A stretch of 64,000 nt of DNA from Desulfatitalea alkaliphila (GTDB lineage: Bacteria; Desulfobacterota; Desulfobacteria; Desulfobacterales; Desulfosarcinaceae). The notes under the pieces are model-generated. The model was not told the DNA's origin. It did no database searches and saw only the letters and a list, made by a program, of their open reading frames with translations. Position numbers and translations under genes: made by a program. Positions 26,637-35,449 of the stretch are shown here, piece by piece (position 1 is the first letter of the stretch; each line of letters starts with the position of its first letter). The stretch lies in assembly GCF_022968795.1 (NCBI RefSeq), contig NZ_JALJRB010000023.1, positions 1 to 64,000 of the forward strand, written 5' to 3'.

Positions 26637-26875
26637 TCCGCGTGACGGTTCAACTCCACGGCACCCTGCCCCGGCGGGTGCCGGCTTACGACCCCGAACG
26701 GGGCCTGACGATCTCCCTGGCGCCGGGGGCCACCGTTGCCGACCTGCTGGACGCCCTGGGTCTCACGGCCGAGGATACCGGCGTGGTGGCCCTGGACGGC
26801 CGTGTGGCCCAACCCGCGGATGCCCTGTCCGACGGCGCCCGGGTGCGCATTTTTCAGGTGGCCCACGGCGGCTGA
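26633..26875 (+). CDS. MoaD/ThiS-like sulfur-carrier protein linked to AOR
   Basis: An 80-aa ubiquitin-fold protein beginning in the AOR stop (ATGA). The sequence GATVADLLDALGL (around 32-44) and the last residues AHGG are the MoaD/ThiS pattern. The C-terminal Gly-Gly is adenylated and thiocarboxylated to donate sulfur during pterin cofactor synthesis. Coupling to aor suggests a dedicated carrier for tungstopterin; a general MoaD role is also possible. No matching moaE or moeB in the window. Confidence 0.85.
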   Translation: MIRVTVQLHGTLPRRVPAYDPERGLTISLAPGATVADLLDALGLTAEDTGVVALDGRVAQPADALSDGARVRIFQVAHGG

Positions 26876-26921
26876 GCAGACGTGCGCCGGGGCCGAACCC
26901 TCAAAACAAAGGTGCTTTGCC

Positions 26922-28079
26922 ATGATCGATTTTTCTCTGACCGCCGAACAGCAACGCTATGTGGATCTGGCACGGGAATTTTCCACCAAGGAGATCGCCC
27001 CGGTGGCCCTGGCCTATGACGCCGCGCCGGTCTATCCGGAAGCGATCCTCAAAAAGGCCCGCGAACTGGGCCTGCTGTACACCAACATCCCCGAGGCCTA
27101 CGGGGGATCGGGGATGGATTTCGTCACCCACTACCTGGTCACCGAGGCACTCAACTACGACTGCTGCGCCATCGGCCAGATGATCGGCATCGCTCACCTG
27201 GCCACCGGCCCGGTTCTCATCGGCGGCAGCGAAGCGCAGAAACAGCGCTTCCTGCAGCCCATGACCGCCGGCCACCGCAGTGCCTGCTTCTGTCTGACCG
27301 AACCGGGGGCCGGCTCGGACGCCGCCGCCATGCAGACCCGCATCGAGAAACGGGGCGACAAATACCTGCTCAACGGCGCCAAGTGCTACATCACCAACGG
27401 CCGCGACGCCGACCTGCTGGTGGTGTTCGCCACCATCGATCCATCCAAAGGCACCAAGGGCATCTGCTGCCTGGCCGTGCCGCGCACCACCCCCGGCATC
27501 CGGGTGGGGCGGGTGGAGGACAAGATGGGCCACCGGGCGCTGGTGGTCAGCGAGCTGTTCTTCGACGACGTGGAGCTGACCCGCGACCATCTCATCGGCG
27601 CCGAAGGACAGGGGTTCAAGCTGGCCATGATGGCCCTGGACCGCGGCCGGGCCAACATCGCCGCCGTCTGTACCGCCATCGCCCAACGGGCCCTGGACGA
27701 AGCCAAACGGTGGGCCAACGAGCGGGTGCAGTTCGGCCAACCCGTGGGCCAGTTCCAGGGGGTGCATTTTCTGCTGGCCGATATGTACCAGGCGGTGATG
27801 GCCGCCCGCGCCCTCTACCTGCAGGTGGGCTGGATGCTGGACCAGGGCCGCCCCTGCATCACCGAAGCCGCGGCGGCCAAGTGTTTCGCCTCGGACGCCG
27901 CCATGCGGGTGACCACCGATGCGGTGCAGATCCTGGGCGGCTCCGGCTACATGAAGGGCGCGGTGGTGGAAAAACTGATGCGCGACGCCAAGCTGACCCA
28001 GATCTTCGAAGGAACCAACCAGATCAACCGCATCGTCTGCGGCCGCGGGGTGCTAACGGGCAAAAACCGGCTTTTCTGA
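26922..28079 (+). CDS. Acyl-CoA dehydrogenase
   Basis: A 385-aa FAD enzyme that introduces an alpha-beta double bond into acyl-CoA. ATG at 26922 lies after AAAGGTGCTTTGCC. All domains are present: N-terminal helical domain, the beta domain with CFCLTEPGAGSDAAAM (FAD/substrate contact), and the C-terminal helical domain with catalytic Glu363 in IFEGTNQINR. Length is standard for short- and medium-chain types. It ends the region, 6 bases from a convergent VWA gene. It would act on the acyl-CoA products of the IorAB/AOR route, but chain specificity is open. Confidence 0.92.
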   Translation: MIDFSLTAEQQRYVDLAREFSTKEIAPVALAYDAAPVYPEAILKKARELGLLYTNIPEAYGGSGMDFVTHYLVTEALNYDCCAIGQMIGIAHLATGPVLIGGSEAQKQRFLQPMTAGHRSACFCLTEPGAGSDAAAMQTRIEKRGDKYLLNGAKCYITNGRDADLLVVFATIDPSKGTKGICCLAVPRTTPGIRVGRVEDKMGHRALVVSELFFDDVELTRDHLIGAEGQGFKLAMMALDRGRANIAAVCTAIAQRALDEAKRWANERVQFGQPVGQFQGVHFLLADMYQAVMAARALYLQVGWMLDQGRPCITEAAAAKCFASDAAMRVTTDAVQILGGSGYMKGAVVEKLMRDAKLTQIFEGTNQINRIVCGRGVLTGKNRLF

Positions 28080-28085
28080 TACGGA

Positions 28086-29273
<1,188 letters not shown>

Positions 29274-29281
29274 GGTGCTTC

Positions 29282-29337
29282 CGATCTGTCGGATCTTTCG
29301 GCGAATCTTTCGGCGGATCTTTCGGCGGATCTGTCGG
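29282..29337. repeat. 12-base tandem repeat before VWA gene
   Basis: About four imperfect copies of a 12-base unit (GGCGGATCTTTC) lie directly upstream of the VWA start, between it and the AAA gene. Being a multiple of three, it reads as a repeated Lys-Ile-Arg-Arg stretch in the VWA frame. Too short and without spacers, so not a CRISPR. It may be a slippage-prone leader. Confidence 0.7.
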
Positions 29338-29416
29338 GCGGCTCCATCGGGTCGATGCAATTTCCCGAGCCTTCCCGCGGCGGTTGTCAGTACCTTGCGA
29401 AACCGTCACCGAACGC

Positions 29417-30259
29417 TCAATAGCGTGCCCGCCGTTGCACCTGCCGGTTGGCCTGCTCGAAGTCCTGGCTTTTCTTGAAGAGCACCCCCAGAAAGGGCAG
29501 ATCCCCTTTGGGCAGCCGCTTGGGGTTGAAGTCCGGGTCGCTTTGCAGCGCTCGGATCCAGTTGATCAGCTCGCGGGTGGCCGGCCGCTTTTCGACCCCT
29601 TCGATCTGGCGCAGGCCGTAGAAGGCGTCGATGGCCGCCTCGACCAGGGCGGTGCTGGTGCCGGGAAAGTGGACATCGATGATCTTGCGCATCATCTTGG
29701 GATCGGGAAAGGCGATGTGGTGGAAATTGCAGCGCCCCAGGAAGGGGTCGGACAGGTCCTTCTTGGCGTTGGAGGTGATGATGATCACCGGGCGATGCTT
29801 GGCGCGGATGGTTTTGTCGATCTCGATGATGTCGAACTCCATCTGGTCCAGAACGTCGAGCATGTCGTCCTGGAAATCGGTGTCCGCCTTGTCGATTTCA
29901 TCGATCAGCAGCACGGTGCGCCGATCCGCCGCAAAAGACTGGCCGATCTTGCCCATCTTGATGTAGGCCTCGATGTCGCTCACGTCGCGGCTGGAGTCGC
30001 CGAAGCGGCTGTCGTTGAGCCGGGTGAGGGTATCGTATTGATACAGGGCCTCCACCAGCTTCATGCTCGATTTCACGTTGAGCACCAGCAGCGGCATGCC
30101 CAGGCTCTCGGCGATGGCGTGGGCCAGCATGGTTTTGCCGGTGCCCGGCTCGCCCTTGAGCAGCAGGGGCATCTCCAGGGCCATGGAGACATTGACGATC
30201 TGCGCCAGTTCCGCATCCAGCACATAGCGTGAAGCGCCGGTGAAAGTGGATTCGCTCAT
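29417..30259 (-). CDS. MoxR-family AAA ATPase, CoxD-like
   Basis: A 280-aa ATPase. ATG at 30259 follows AGAGGACAATCACC. It contains Walker A GEPGTGKTM (near 39), Walker B VLLIDEIDKAD (near 113), sensor 1 IITSNAKKDL (near 155) and sensor 2 near 215. Length and the VWA partner downstream fit the MoxR/CoxD group, chaperone ATPases that insert metals or remodel enzymes. It leads the operon; the VWA gene follows after 143 bases containing the 12-base repeat. Confidence 0.9.
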   Translation of the reverse strand: MSESTFTGASRYVLDAELAQIVNVSMALEMPLLLKGEPGTGKTMLAHAIAESLGMPLLVLNVKSSMKLVEALYQYDTLTRLNDSRFGDSSRDVSDIEAYIKMGKIGQSFAADRRTVLLIDEIDKADTDFQDDMLDVLDQMEFDIIEIDKTIRAKHRPVIIITSNAKKDLSDPFLGRCNFHHIAFPDPKMMRKIIDVHFPGTSTALVEAAIDAFYGLRQIEGVEKRPATRELINWIRALQSDPDFNPKRLPKGDLPFLGVLFKKSQDFEQANRQVQRRARY

Positions 30260-30336
30260 GGTGATTGTCCTCTGTTGGGTCTTGTTGCCTCGTTGATTGA
30301 AAAACCAGGGCATGACGGTTGCTATCGCCTGAGGGT

Positions 30337-31407
30337 TCAGTCGGCCCGCACGCGGCGCGCTAGGTCCCGGGTCAAGGCCAGCACCTTGGCGCCGGCGTCG
30401 GGCGGCAACGAACCGGTGCCGCAGCTGGGCGTGATAAAGGCCTGGCGCCGAATGGTCCGCGGATCGAGACCAATGGCGGCCAGCTGGGCCACCTTGGCCT
30501 GCCAATCGGCCCATAAACCGTCCAGGGTGGCCTCGGCCACCTGATCGGCATCCCCGGTGGGCACCATGCCCCAGGCCAAACAGCCGCCGCCGCCGATGAA
30601 TTCGGCCAGTTGCTTGCCGTAGAGCATTACCTTGTCAAAGTAGCCGCAGGCATCGAAATTGACGATATCCGCCCCGGCCTCCAGCAGCAGCGACCAATCG
30701 GTGTTGGCGCACACGTGCACGCCGGCCATCCCGCCCTGGTCGTGCACCGCCTGGATCACTTCGCTCAGGCACTGGACAATATCCTGCCGGGAAATGCTGA
30801 TGAACTCCGAGGAACCATAACCGGCCAGGGCCGGTTCGTCGATGAACAGGATCACGGGCACTTGGAAGCGCGCCAGTTGCCGTACCTGCCAGGCCGCCTT
30901 GACGGCCATCATCTTGACAGCCGCGTCACGCAGGGCGTCGTCGTAAAAGATAGCCCGGCGATCCTGGTCGGTCAGGCCGGTGCAGAAGGTAAAGGGCCCG
31001 GTGATCTGTCCTTTGACAGCGAACAGCTCGGCGGGACGGCGGTCCGCCAGTGCCGCCAGCAGGCTGAAAAAGCCTTTGGCCAAAGCCGGGTCGAGGGCGA
31101 AGGGGCTCTCGTCCAGTTGCTCGGGCTGCTCCATGACACCCAGGTAGGCCTCGAAAAAAGCGACCATCCGGGCATCGAAATCGTCCCGGGAGGTGTCCAC
31201 GTAAATACGGTCGTCGGCGCTAACCAAGCCGGGCATGCCCGGCGCGAATTGGGCCACCATGCCTTCTTGCGGATAAACGGGCAGTTGGACCCAATTGGGG
31301 ATTTCGGGCACGTGGCGCAGTACCAGTTGGGTGGCCTGTTCATGATCTTGCAACGGCTGGCTGCCGATCAACATGGGCCGGCCGTCGGGATGCAATGCAG
31401 GGGGCAT
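30337..31407 (-). CDS. MetE-core-like methyltransferase (UROD/methionine synthase superfamily)
   Basis: A 356-aa TIM-barrel protein. ATG at 31407 follows AAGGATATTTTTC. Motifs include LFAVKGQITGPFTF (near 126), FIDEPAL (near 190), HVCANTDW (near 233) and FITPSCGTGSLP near the C-terminus. His-x-Cys and the distal Cys fit the zinc site of cobalamin-independent methionine synthase and its core-only relatives. It lacks the N-terminal half of MetE, as in the short core methionine synthases of anaerobes that may take methyl groups from a corrinoid protein. A uroporphyrinogen decarboxylase-like methyltransferase is an alternative. It stands alone beside the AAA/VWA operon. Confidence 0.75.
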   Translation of the reverse strand: MPPALHPDGRPMLIGSQPLQDHEQATQLVLRHVPEIPNWVQLPVYPQEGMVAQFAPGMPGLVSADDRIYVDTSRDDFDARMVAFFEAYLGVMEQPEQLDESPFALDPALAKGFFSLLAALADRRPAELFAVKGQITGPFTFCTGLTDQDRRAIFYDDALRDAAVKMMAVKAAWQVRQLARFQVPVILFIDEPALAGYGSSEFISISRQDIVQCLSEVIQAVHDQGGMAGVHVCANTDWSLLLEAGADIVNFDACGYFDKVMLYGKQLAEFIGGGGCLAWGMVPTGDADQVAEATLDGLWADWQAKVAQLAAIGLDPRTIRRQAFITPSCGTGSLPPDAGAKVLALTRDLARRVRAD

Positions 31408-31640
31408 GAAAAATATCCTTGGCGTTTCGAAGGTTACGTTGACGATCGTGAAAAAACAACCGCTGACGGATGGAACATACCGTCAAGATGAAAGAATCAT
31501 GTGTACCATAACCTACAAGGCTGCACAAGACGACCACCAAACGCCCATCGATCAACGATCCTCTTTGACACCCCTGCGGGGCGGTGTTATATTCCGGGTC
31601 TTGTGTTAAGATAAATGAAATGGGGTTGTGGGTATCGCTG

Positions 31641-32051
31641 ATGAGCAAGATCATCCCTCTGGACGACAGACTCAAACTGACCGCTGAAAAAAAGGCGGCC
31701 GTGCTGCGCAAGCAAAAGATCATGGCCGTGCGCAAGCTGTTTCAGTGCACCCACTGCGCGGCCAAATGCGAGCGCTGCGGCATATCCCTGAATGCCGATC
31801 CGTCCAGCGGGGAAAACCCGCATCCCAGAACGCCCTACCACTTCTGCAACAGCTGCGCCGATGAGTATATCGACTACATCAATCGACTGCAGGGCAAGGG
31901 CAATCCCGAAGCTTACTGGCACAACGATCATTGGATGAAAGTGTGGCAAGCCTGGATCGAGTACCAGGGCGCCACCGATCAATATCTGCGATCCAAGGAG
32001 TTCCGCCGCCTGCTCGACGAGCTGGGCCCCGGGGATCTGCAATGTGATTAG
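31641..32051 (+). CDS. Zinc-ribbon hypothetical protein
   Basis: A 136-aa soluble protein. ATG at 31641 is favoured by product shape (MSKIIPLDDRLKLTAEKKAA); the ribosome site is weak and an upstream ATG at 31620 is possible. Cysteines CTHCAAKCERCG (residues 36-47) and FCNSCADEY (70-77) make a probable zinc ribbon. The remainder is helical with aromatic-rich NDHWMKVWQAWIEYQ. I do not recognise the family. It is followed by tatA after 68 bases, on the same strand. Confidence 0.65.
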   Translation: MSKIIPLDDRLKLTAEKKAAVLRKQKIMAVRKLFQCTHCAAKCERCGISLNADPSSGENPHPRTPYHFCNSCADEYIDYINRLQGKGNPEAYWHNDHWMKVWQAWIEYQGATDQYLRSKEFRRLLDELGPGDLQCD

Positions 32052-32119
32052 CCACGGCCCCGTCGGTCCCTGCCGGCGCCGCCGATCCGTTCAAAGCAGG
32101 CCATGCGTAGGAGGCAAAG

Positions 32120-32296
32120 ATGTTTGGTATCGGCATTCCCGAGCTGATCATTATTCTGGTCATCATTCTCATTATCTTCGGTGCCGGTAAACTGCCCGAA
32201 ATCGGCGGGGGACTGGGCAAAGCCATTCGTAATTTTCGCGACGCCAACAAAGAAGAAACCAAGGGGCCGGACAAAATCGAAGAAGATAAAAAGTAG
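32120..32296 (+). CDS. tatA: Sec-independent translocase protein TatA/TatE
   Basis: A 58-aa protein. ATG at 32120 follows GTAGGAGGCAAAG. It has one N-terminal hydrophobic helix ([20 protein letters not shown]), the hinge [21 protein letters not shown], and a charged amphipathic/acidic tail. FG-x-GKLPE-x-G is diagnostic for TatA/TatE. It forms the Tat pore that exports folded cofactor-containing proteins. No tatB or tatC is nearby. Short length is normal for minimal TatA. Confidence 0.93.
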   Translation: MFGIGIPELIIILVIILIIFGAGKLPEIGGGLGKAIRNFRDANKEETKGPDKIEEDKK

Positions 32297-32554
32297 CTTC
32301 CCCTCTCCCGATCCGCAAACCGCTACGCTCCCACTGTGCTGCCATGGGCGCCGGCGCGAACGTCGGAACCTTTACGGCGGCAGATCTGTTCCATTGGTAT
32401 TATTTGGTAACAGATAGGCGGCGTAAATAACACCCATCCTTTTCCATAGATATTCTCTATTTGATCTATTGGCGGGTTGTTAATATGTTCACTCTCGGAC
32501 ATATCGGGCCTACAGCGCCGGTCCGTCTTCAACCCGAAACCCTGGTGCATTGAC
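32297..32554. other. Intergenic region before selD
   Basis: A 258-bp gap, partly AT-rich (about 32390-32490), presumably holding the selD promoter. ATCTGTT (32384-32390) and AACAGAT (32409-32415) form a short inverted repeat. Nothing else can be supported. Confidence 0.4.
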
Positions 32555-33604
32555 ATGAACGATTTGCAGAAAATCCGCCTGACCCAAACCGTCGCCGGTT
32601 CCGGTTGAGCCTCCAAACTGGCTCCGGGGGACCTGGAGCGGGCATTGTGCGGCATGGTCTTTCCCACCGACGACAACGTGCTGGTCGGCTTGAACCGGGC
32701 CGACGATGCCGGGGTGTATCGTGTGTCCGATGCCCTGGCCCTGATTCAAACGGTGGACTTTTTCACCCCGGTGGTGGACGACCCCTATTGGTTCGGGCAA
32801 ATCGCCGCCGCCAACGCCCTCAGTGACGTGTACGCCATGGGCGGCGTACCGAAAACCGCCTTGAATCTGGTTGCGTTTCCAGGGCAATCCATGGACCTGG
32901 CGGTGTTGCGGGCCATCATCCAGGGCGGTATCGACAAGCTCAAAGAAGCCGATACGGTGTTGATCGGCGGCCACAGCGTGGAGGACCAGGAGATCAAGTA
33001 CGGTCTGTCGGTCACCGGTTTCGTTCATCCCGCCCGAATTCGGACAAAGGGCGGATTGCGGCCCGGTGACTGCCTGGTGCTGACCAAACCCCTGGGCACG
33101 GGCATCATCAACACCGCCATCAAGGCGGGCCTGGCCGAAGACCGCACCATCGAGCGGGTCACCCGCCTGATGGCCGCCTTGAACCGCACCGCCGCGGAAA
33201 CCATGGCCGGCTTCAGGGTCCACGCCTGTACCGACATCACCGGCTTCGGTTTGGTCGGCCATCTGGCGGAAATGGTGGCCGGCACCGACATCGGCGTGCG
33301 TCTCCATGCCACGGCGATTCCCCTGTTGGAGGAGGCCAAGACATTCGCCGCCATGGGATTGATCCCCGCCGGCGCCTATAAAAACCGAACCCACCGGCAG
33401 GAAATGGTCCGCATCGGCGATCGGGTGGAGCGGGCCGTGGCCGATGTGGTCCACGACCCCCAAACCTCGGGAGGCCTGCTCATCGGCGTCCACCCGGCGG
33501 ACGCCGACGCCCTGGTCAAGGCCCTGCAAGACAACGGCACCGATGCCGCCGCCGTCATCGGCGAGGCACAAGAACAACCCAAAGGATGGATTGAACTGGA
33601 ATAA
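32555..33604 (+). CDS. selD: Selenophosphate synthase, selenocysteine-containing
   Basis: A 349-residue enzyme that makes selenophosphate from selenide and ATP. A conventional reading begins only at an internal ATG (32645) because a TGA at 32606-32608 interrupts the frame. Reading that TGA as selenocysteine restores MNDLQKIRLTQTVAGSGUAS, with Sec18 and Lys21 in the position of the catalytic Cys/Lys of other SelDs. Downstream motifs are intact: DDAGVY, FFTPVVDDPYWFGQIAAANALSDVYAMGG, GGHSVEDQEIKYG, DITGFGLVGHL and DPQTSGGLL. A hairpin suitable as a bacterial SECIS follows the TGA. The ribosome site is weak. yedF and a NifS-like desulfurase are neighbours. Confidence 0.95.
32606..32639 (+). promoter_or_regulatory. 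UGA selenocysteine codon and bacterial SECIS hairpin
   Basis: After the TGA at 32606-32608 a 12-base spacer leads to GCTCC (32621-32625), which pairs with GGAGC (32635-32639). Additional G-C/G-U pairs inside give a compact stem with a G-rich apical loop about 20 bases from the UGA. Position and G in the loop fit SelB-dependent bSECIS elements. Confidence 0.75.
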
Positions 33605-33612
33605 TTGGGGAA

Positions 33613-33739
33613 GGGGACGGCAGATAGGGGACGAGATAGGGGACGTACATGAATATATGAATTTTTTTTGGGGTTCAAAAAATTCATATATTCATGTACG
33701 TCCCCGGTTATATATGTACGTCCCCGGTTATACGTCCCC
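33613..33739. repeat. Large GGGGACG-ended palindrome cluster between selD and yedF
   Basis: A perfect inverted repeat has 29-bp arms (33639-33667 and 33677-33705) and a 9-base loop. Two extra GGGGACG copies stand on the left (33613, 33627) and two CGTCCCC copies on the right (33719, 33733), making a symmetric array. The arm sequence resembles the REP-like element beside the RAYT gene (10542-10577). The A/T run at the apex could also end transcription. Confidence 0.85.
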
Positions 33740-33753
33740 GGATAAGGATGCTT

Positions 33754-34365
33754 ATGAAAGAGATCGATGCCCGCGGGCTGGCCTGCCCGGCCCCGGTACT
33801 GCAAACCAAGGCCGCCATTGAACTGGAGGGCGCCGTTGATATTCAGGTGACGGTGGACAACCCCGCCGCCCAGCAAAACGTGCAACGGTTCATGGAGTCC
33901 AAAGGGTTCTCGACCCGGCTGGACAGCGAAGGAGGCGATTACCACATCACGGGCCACGCTGCTGAAGGCGCCGCCGGAGCGCCAACATCCGCTGCCGCTC
34001 CGGCCAAACGCACACCGCAAGACGAACATCAGCGCATCGTCGTCCTGTGTGCCACCGACCGGCTCGGTTCCGGTGATGACGTCCTGGGCCGAAAATTGAT
34101 GATCAATTTCATCAAGACCCTCAAGGAAATGGGGCCCGATCTGTGGCAGCTCATTTTCGTCAACAACGGCGTCAAGCTGGCCATCGACGATTCACCGGTA
34201 CTCGATGAACTCAAGGCCTATGAAGCCGACGGCTTGACCATTCTGGTCTGCGGCACCTGCCTGGACCACTTCAATCTGCTGGAACGCAAAAAGGTGGGCA
34301 CCACCACCAACATGCTGGACATCGTCACCGCCATGCAACTGGCGGACAAGACCATCTCGCTGTAA
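33754..34365 (+). CDS. yedF: YedF, sulfurtransferase-like selenium metabolism protein
   Basis: A 203-aa fusion found with selenium genes. ATG at 33754 follows GATAAGGATGCTT; longer readings run into the palindrome. The N-terminal TusA-like domain (1-72) has the Cys of LACPAPVLQTK. A linker (73-90) leads to a DsrE/F-like domain (92-203) with GSGDDVLGRKLMINFIKTL and CGTCLDHF. TusA-like domains carry persulfide or perselenide, so the protein probably delivers selenium towards SelD. It is on the same strand as selD but separated by the palindrome cluster. Confidence 0.9.
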   Translation: MKEIDARGLACPAPVLQTKAAIELEGAVDIQVTVDNPAAQQNVQRFMESKGFSTRLDSEGGDYHITGHAAEGAAGAPTSAAAPAKRTPQDEHQRIVVLCATDRLGSGDDVLGRKLMINFIKTLKEMGPDLWQLIFVNNGVKLAIDDSPVLDELKAYEADGLTILVCGTCLDHFNLLERKKVGTTTNMLDIVTAMQLADKTISL

Positions 34366-34372
34366 AACCCGG

Positions 34373-34444
34373 AGGGGACGCCCTTAACTTTTTAACTTAC
34401 TGCCTGAAGTTCGGCAGTAAGTTAAAAAGTTAAGGGCGTCCCCT
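34373..34444. repeat. Perfect 32-bp palindrome after yedF
   Basis: Arms 34373-34404 and 34413-34444 are exact inverses around the loop TGAAGTTC. The ends are AGGGGACG/CGTCCCCT, as in the cluster before yedF, but the stem body (CCCTTAACTTTTTAACTTAC) differs. It lies between convergent genes and supplies the stop codon of the gene on the minus strand (34430-34432). It may serve as a bidirectional terminator. Confidence 0.9.
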
Positions 34445-35422
34445 CACTGCTTCGAGGAACTGTTGGGAGCGGTAGGTTTGGTGGGTGTCCACCAGGGGGT
34501 GGTGATTCAGGACGGCTTGGATGTGTTGGGCCAGGGGGTTGGCCACGGCCAGTTGGCATTGGTAGGGGGGATCGGGGATCTCGCCGCCGATCAGGGCCGA
34601 CCAGGGTGCATCATAGGCCCTGAGTTGCAGCCGGCCTTCTGCGAATACGAATCCAAAGGGTTGATTGTCGATGCGCATGCCGCGAAAGGTGCCGCCCGCG
34701 GACAGTCGGATGGTGGCCGGAATGACACGGCGATCGGGTCCGTCGGTTTGCAGACGCAGCCCGATCTCAAGGCCTCCGGGAATGGGCGTCACCTGCTCCA
34801 CGTTCGTCTGCCAGGTGTTGGGAATCAAGGACCAGGGGTGCAGCGCCAGATCGTCCAACAGGTCGTTCTCGTCGGTCGGCTTTTGCCAGACGTAGTCAAT
34901 GCGCTTTGCCTGCCGCAGCATGGACTCCAGTCGGGGATCTTCGAACATGGCCCGGGCCATGACGAACATGGGCAATTCCAAACCGAAACGGTCGGCCCGG
35001 GGATGGTCCAACAGCGCCCGGGCTTGGGCCAAACCGGCGCCTTCACCACCGGCGCGGCAAAACGGTTTCTCGCACAACACCGCCCCCACATCCAGGGCCG
35101 GCAGGGCGTAGGCGGCGTGGATGTCATCTCCCCGCACCCGGTCCCGGGCGACGATGCAGGTCAGATCAGGCTGGTGGTGATCCAGTGCCGTTCGCAGCTG
35201 TGCCTCGTCGGCCACCGCCACGCCGATCACCTGCTTGAAAGGGCAGGTCGGTTGGGCGGCGATCTCGGCGGCCATGGCTTGGGCTGTGGTCGCTTGGGTA
35301 CGACTGACAATCAAAATGTCCACCGTCGGCCATTGTCCGGGCTCGGCGGCCTTCCATCCTGACAGCACCTTGATGTAGTTGCGGCCGAATCGCCCGGCCC
35401 CCACCACAAACACGGTCGTCAT
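34430..35422 (-). CDS. Gfo/Idh-like NAD(P)-binding oxidoreductase
   Basis: A 330-aa protein. ATG at 35422. The N-terminal Rossmann fold starts VFVVGAGRFGRNYIKVLSGW, with DLTCIVARDR and AVLCEKPFC in the positions of the Gfo/Idh CEKP motif. The second half (about 130-330) has the mixed fold with LLDDLALHPWSLIP. The last codons (Arg-Gly-Arg-Pro-stop) are encoded by the palindrome at 34373-34444, so the native C-terminus may have been altered. It precedes neither selD nor yedF in the same direction, but follows the NifS-like gene by 27 bases and is probably cotranscribed with it. Substrate unknown. Confidence 0.72.
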   Translation of the reverse strand: MTTVFVVGAGRFGRNYIKVLSGWKAAEPGQWPTVDILIVSRTQATTAQAMAAEIAAQPTCPFKQVIGVAVADEAQLRTALDHHQPDLTCIVARDRVRGDDIHAAYALPALDVGAVLCEKPFCRAGGEGAGLAQARALLDHPRADRFGLELPMFVMARAMFEDPRLESMLRQAKRIDYVWQKPTDENDLLDDLALHPWSLIPNTWQTNVEQVTPIPGGLEIGLRLQTDGPDRRVIPATIRLSAGGTFRGMRIDNQPFGFVFAEGRLQLRAYDAPWSALIGGEIPDPPYQCQLAVANPLAQHIQAVLNHHPLVDTHQTYRSQQFLEAVRGRP

Positions 35423-35449
35423 TCACCCCCCCCCTATGCGCGTCCGGTA

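Noticed and set aside
29282-29337. CRISPR-like short repeat
   Set aside because: The 12-base units are directly adjacent with no spacers, and no cas genes occur.
32645-33604. selD starting at the internal ATG
   Set aside because: It would lack the N-terminal catalytic segment, which is perfectly conserved upstream through a TGA.
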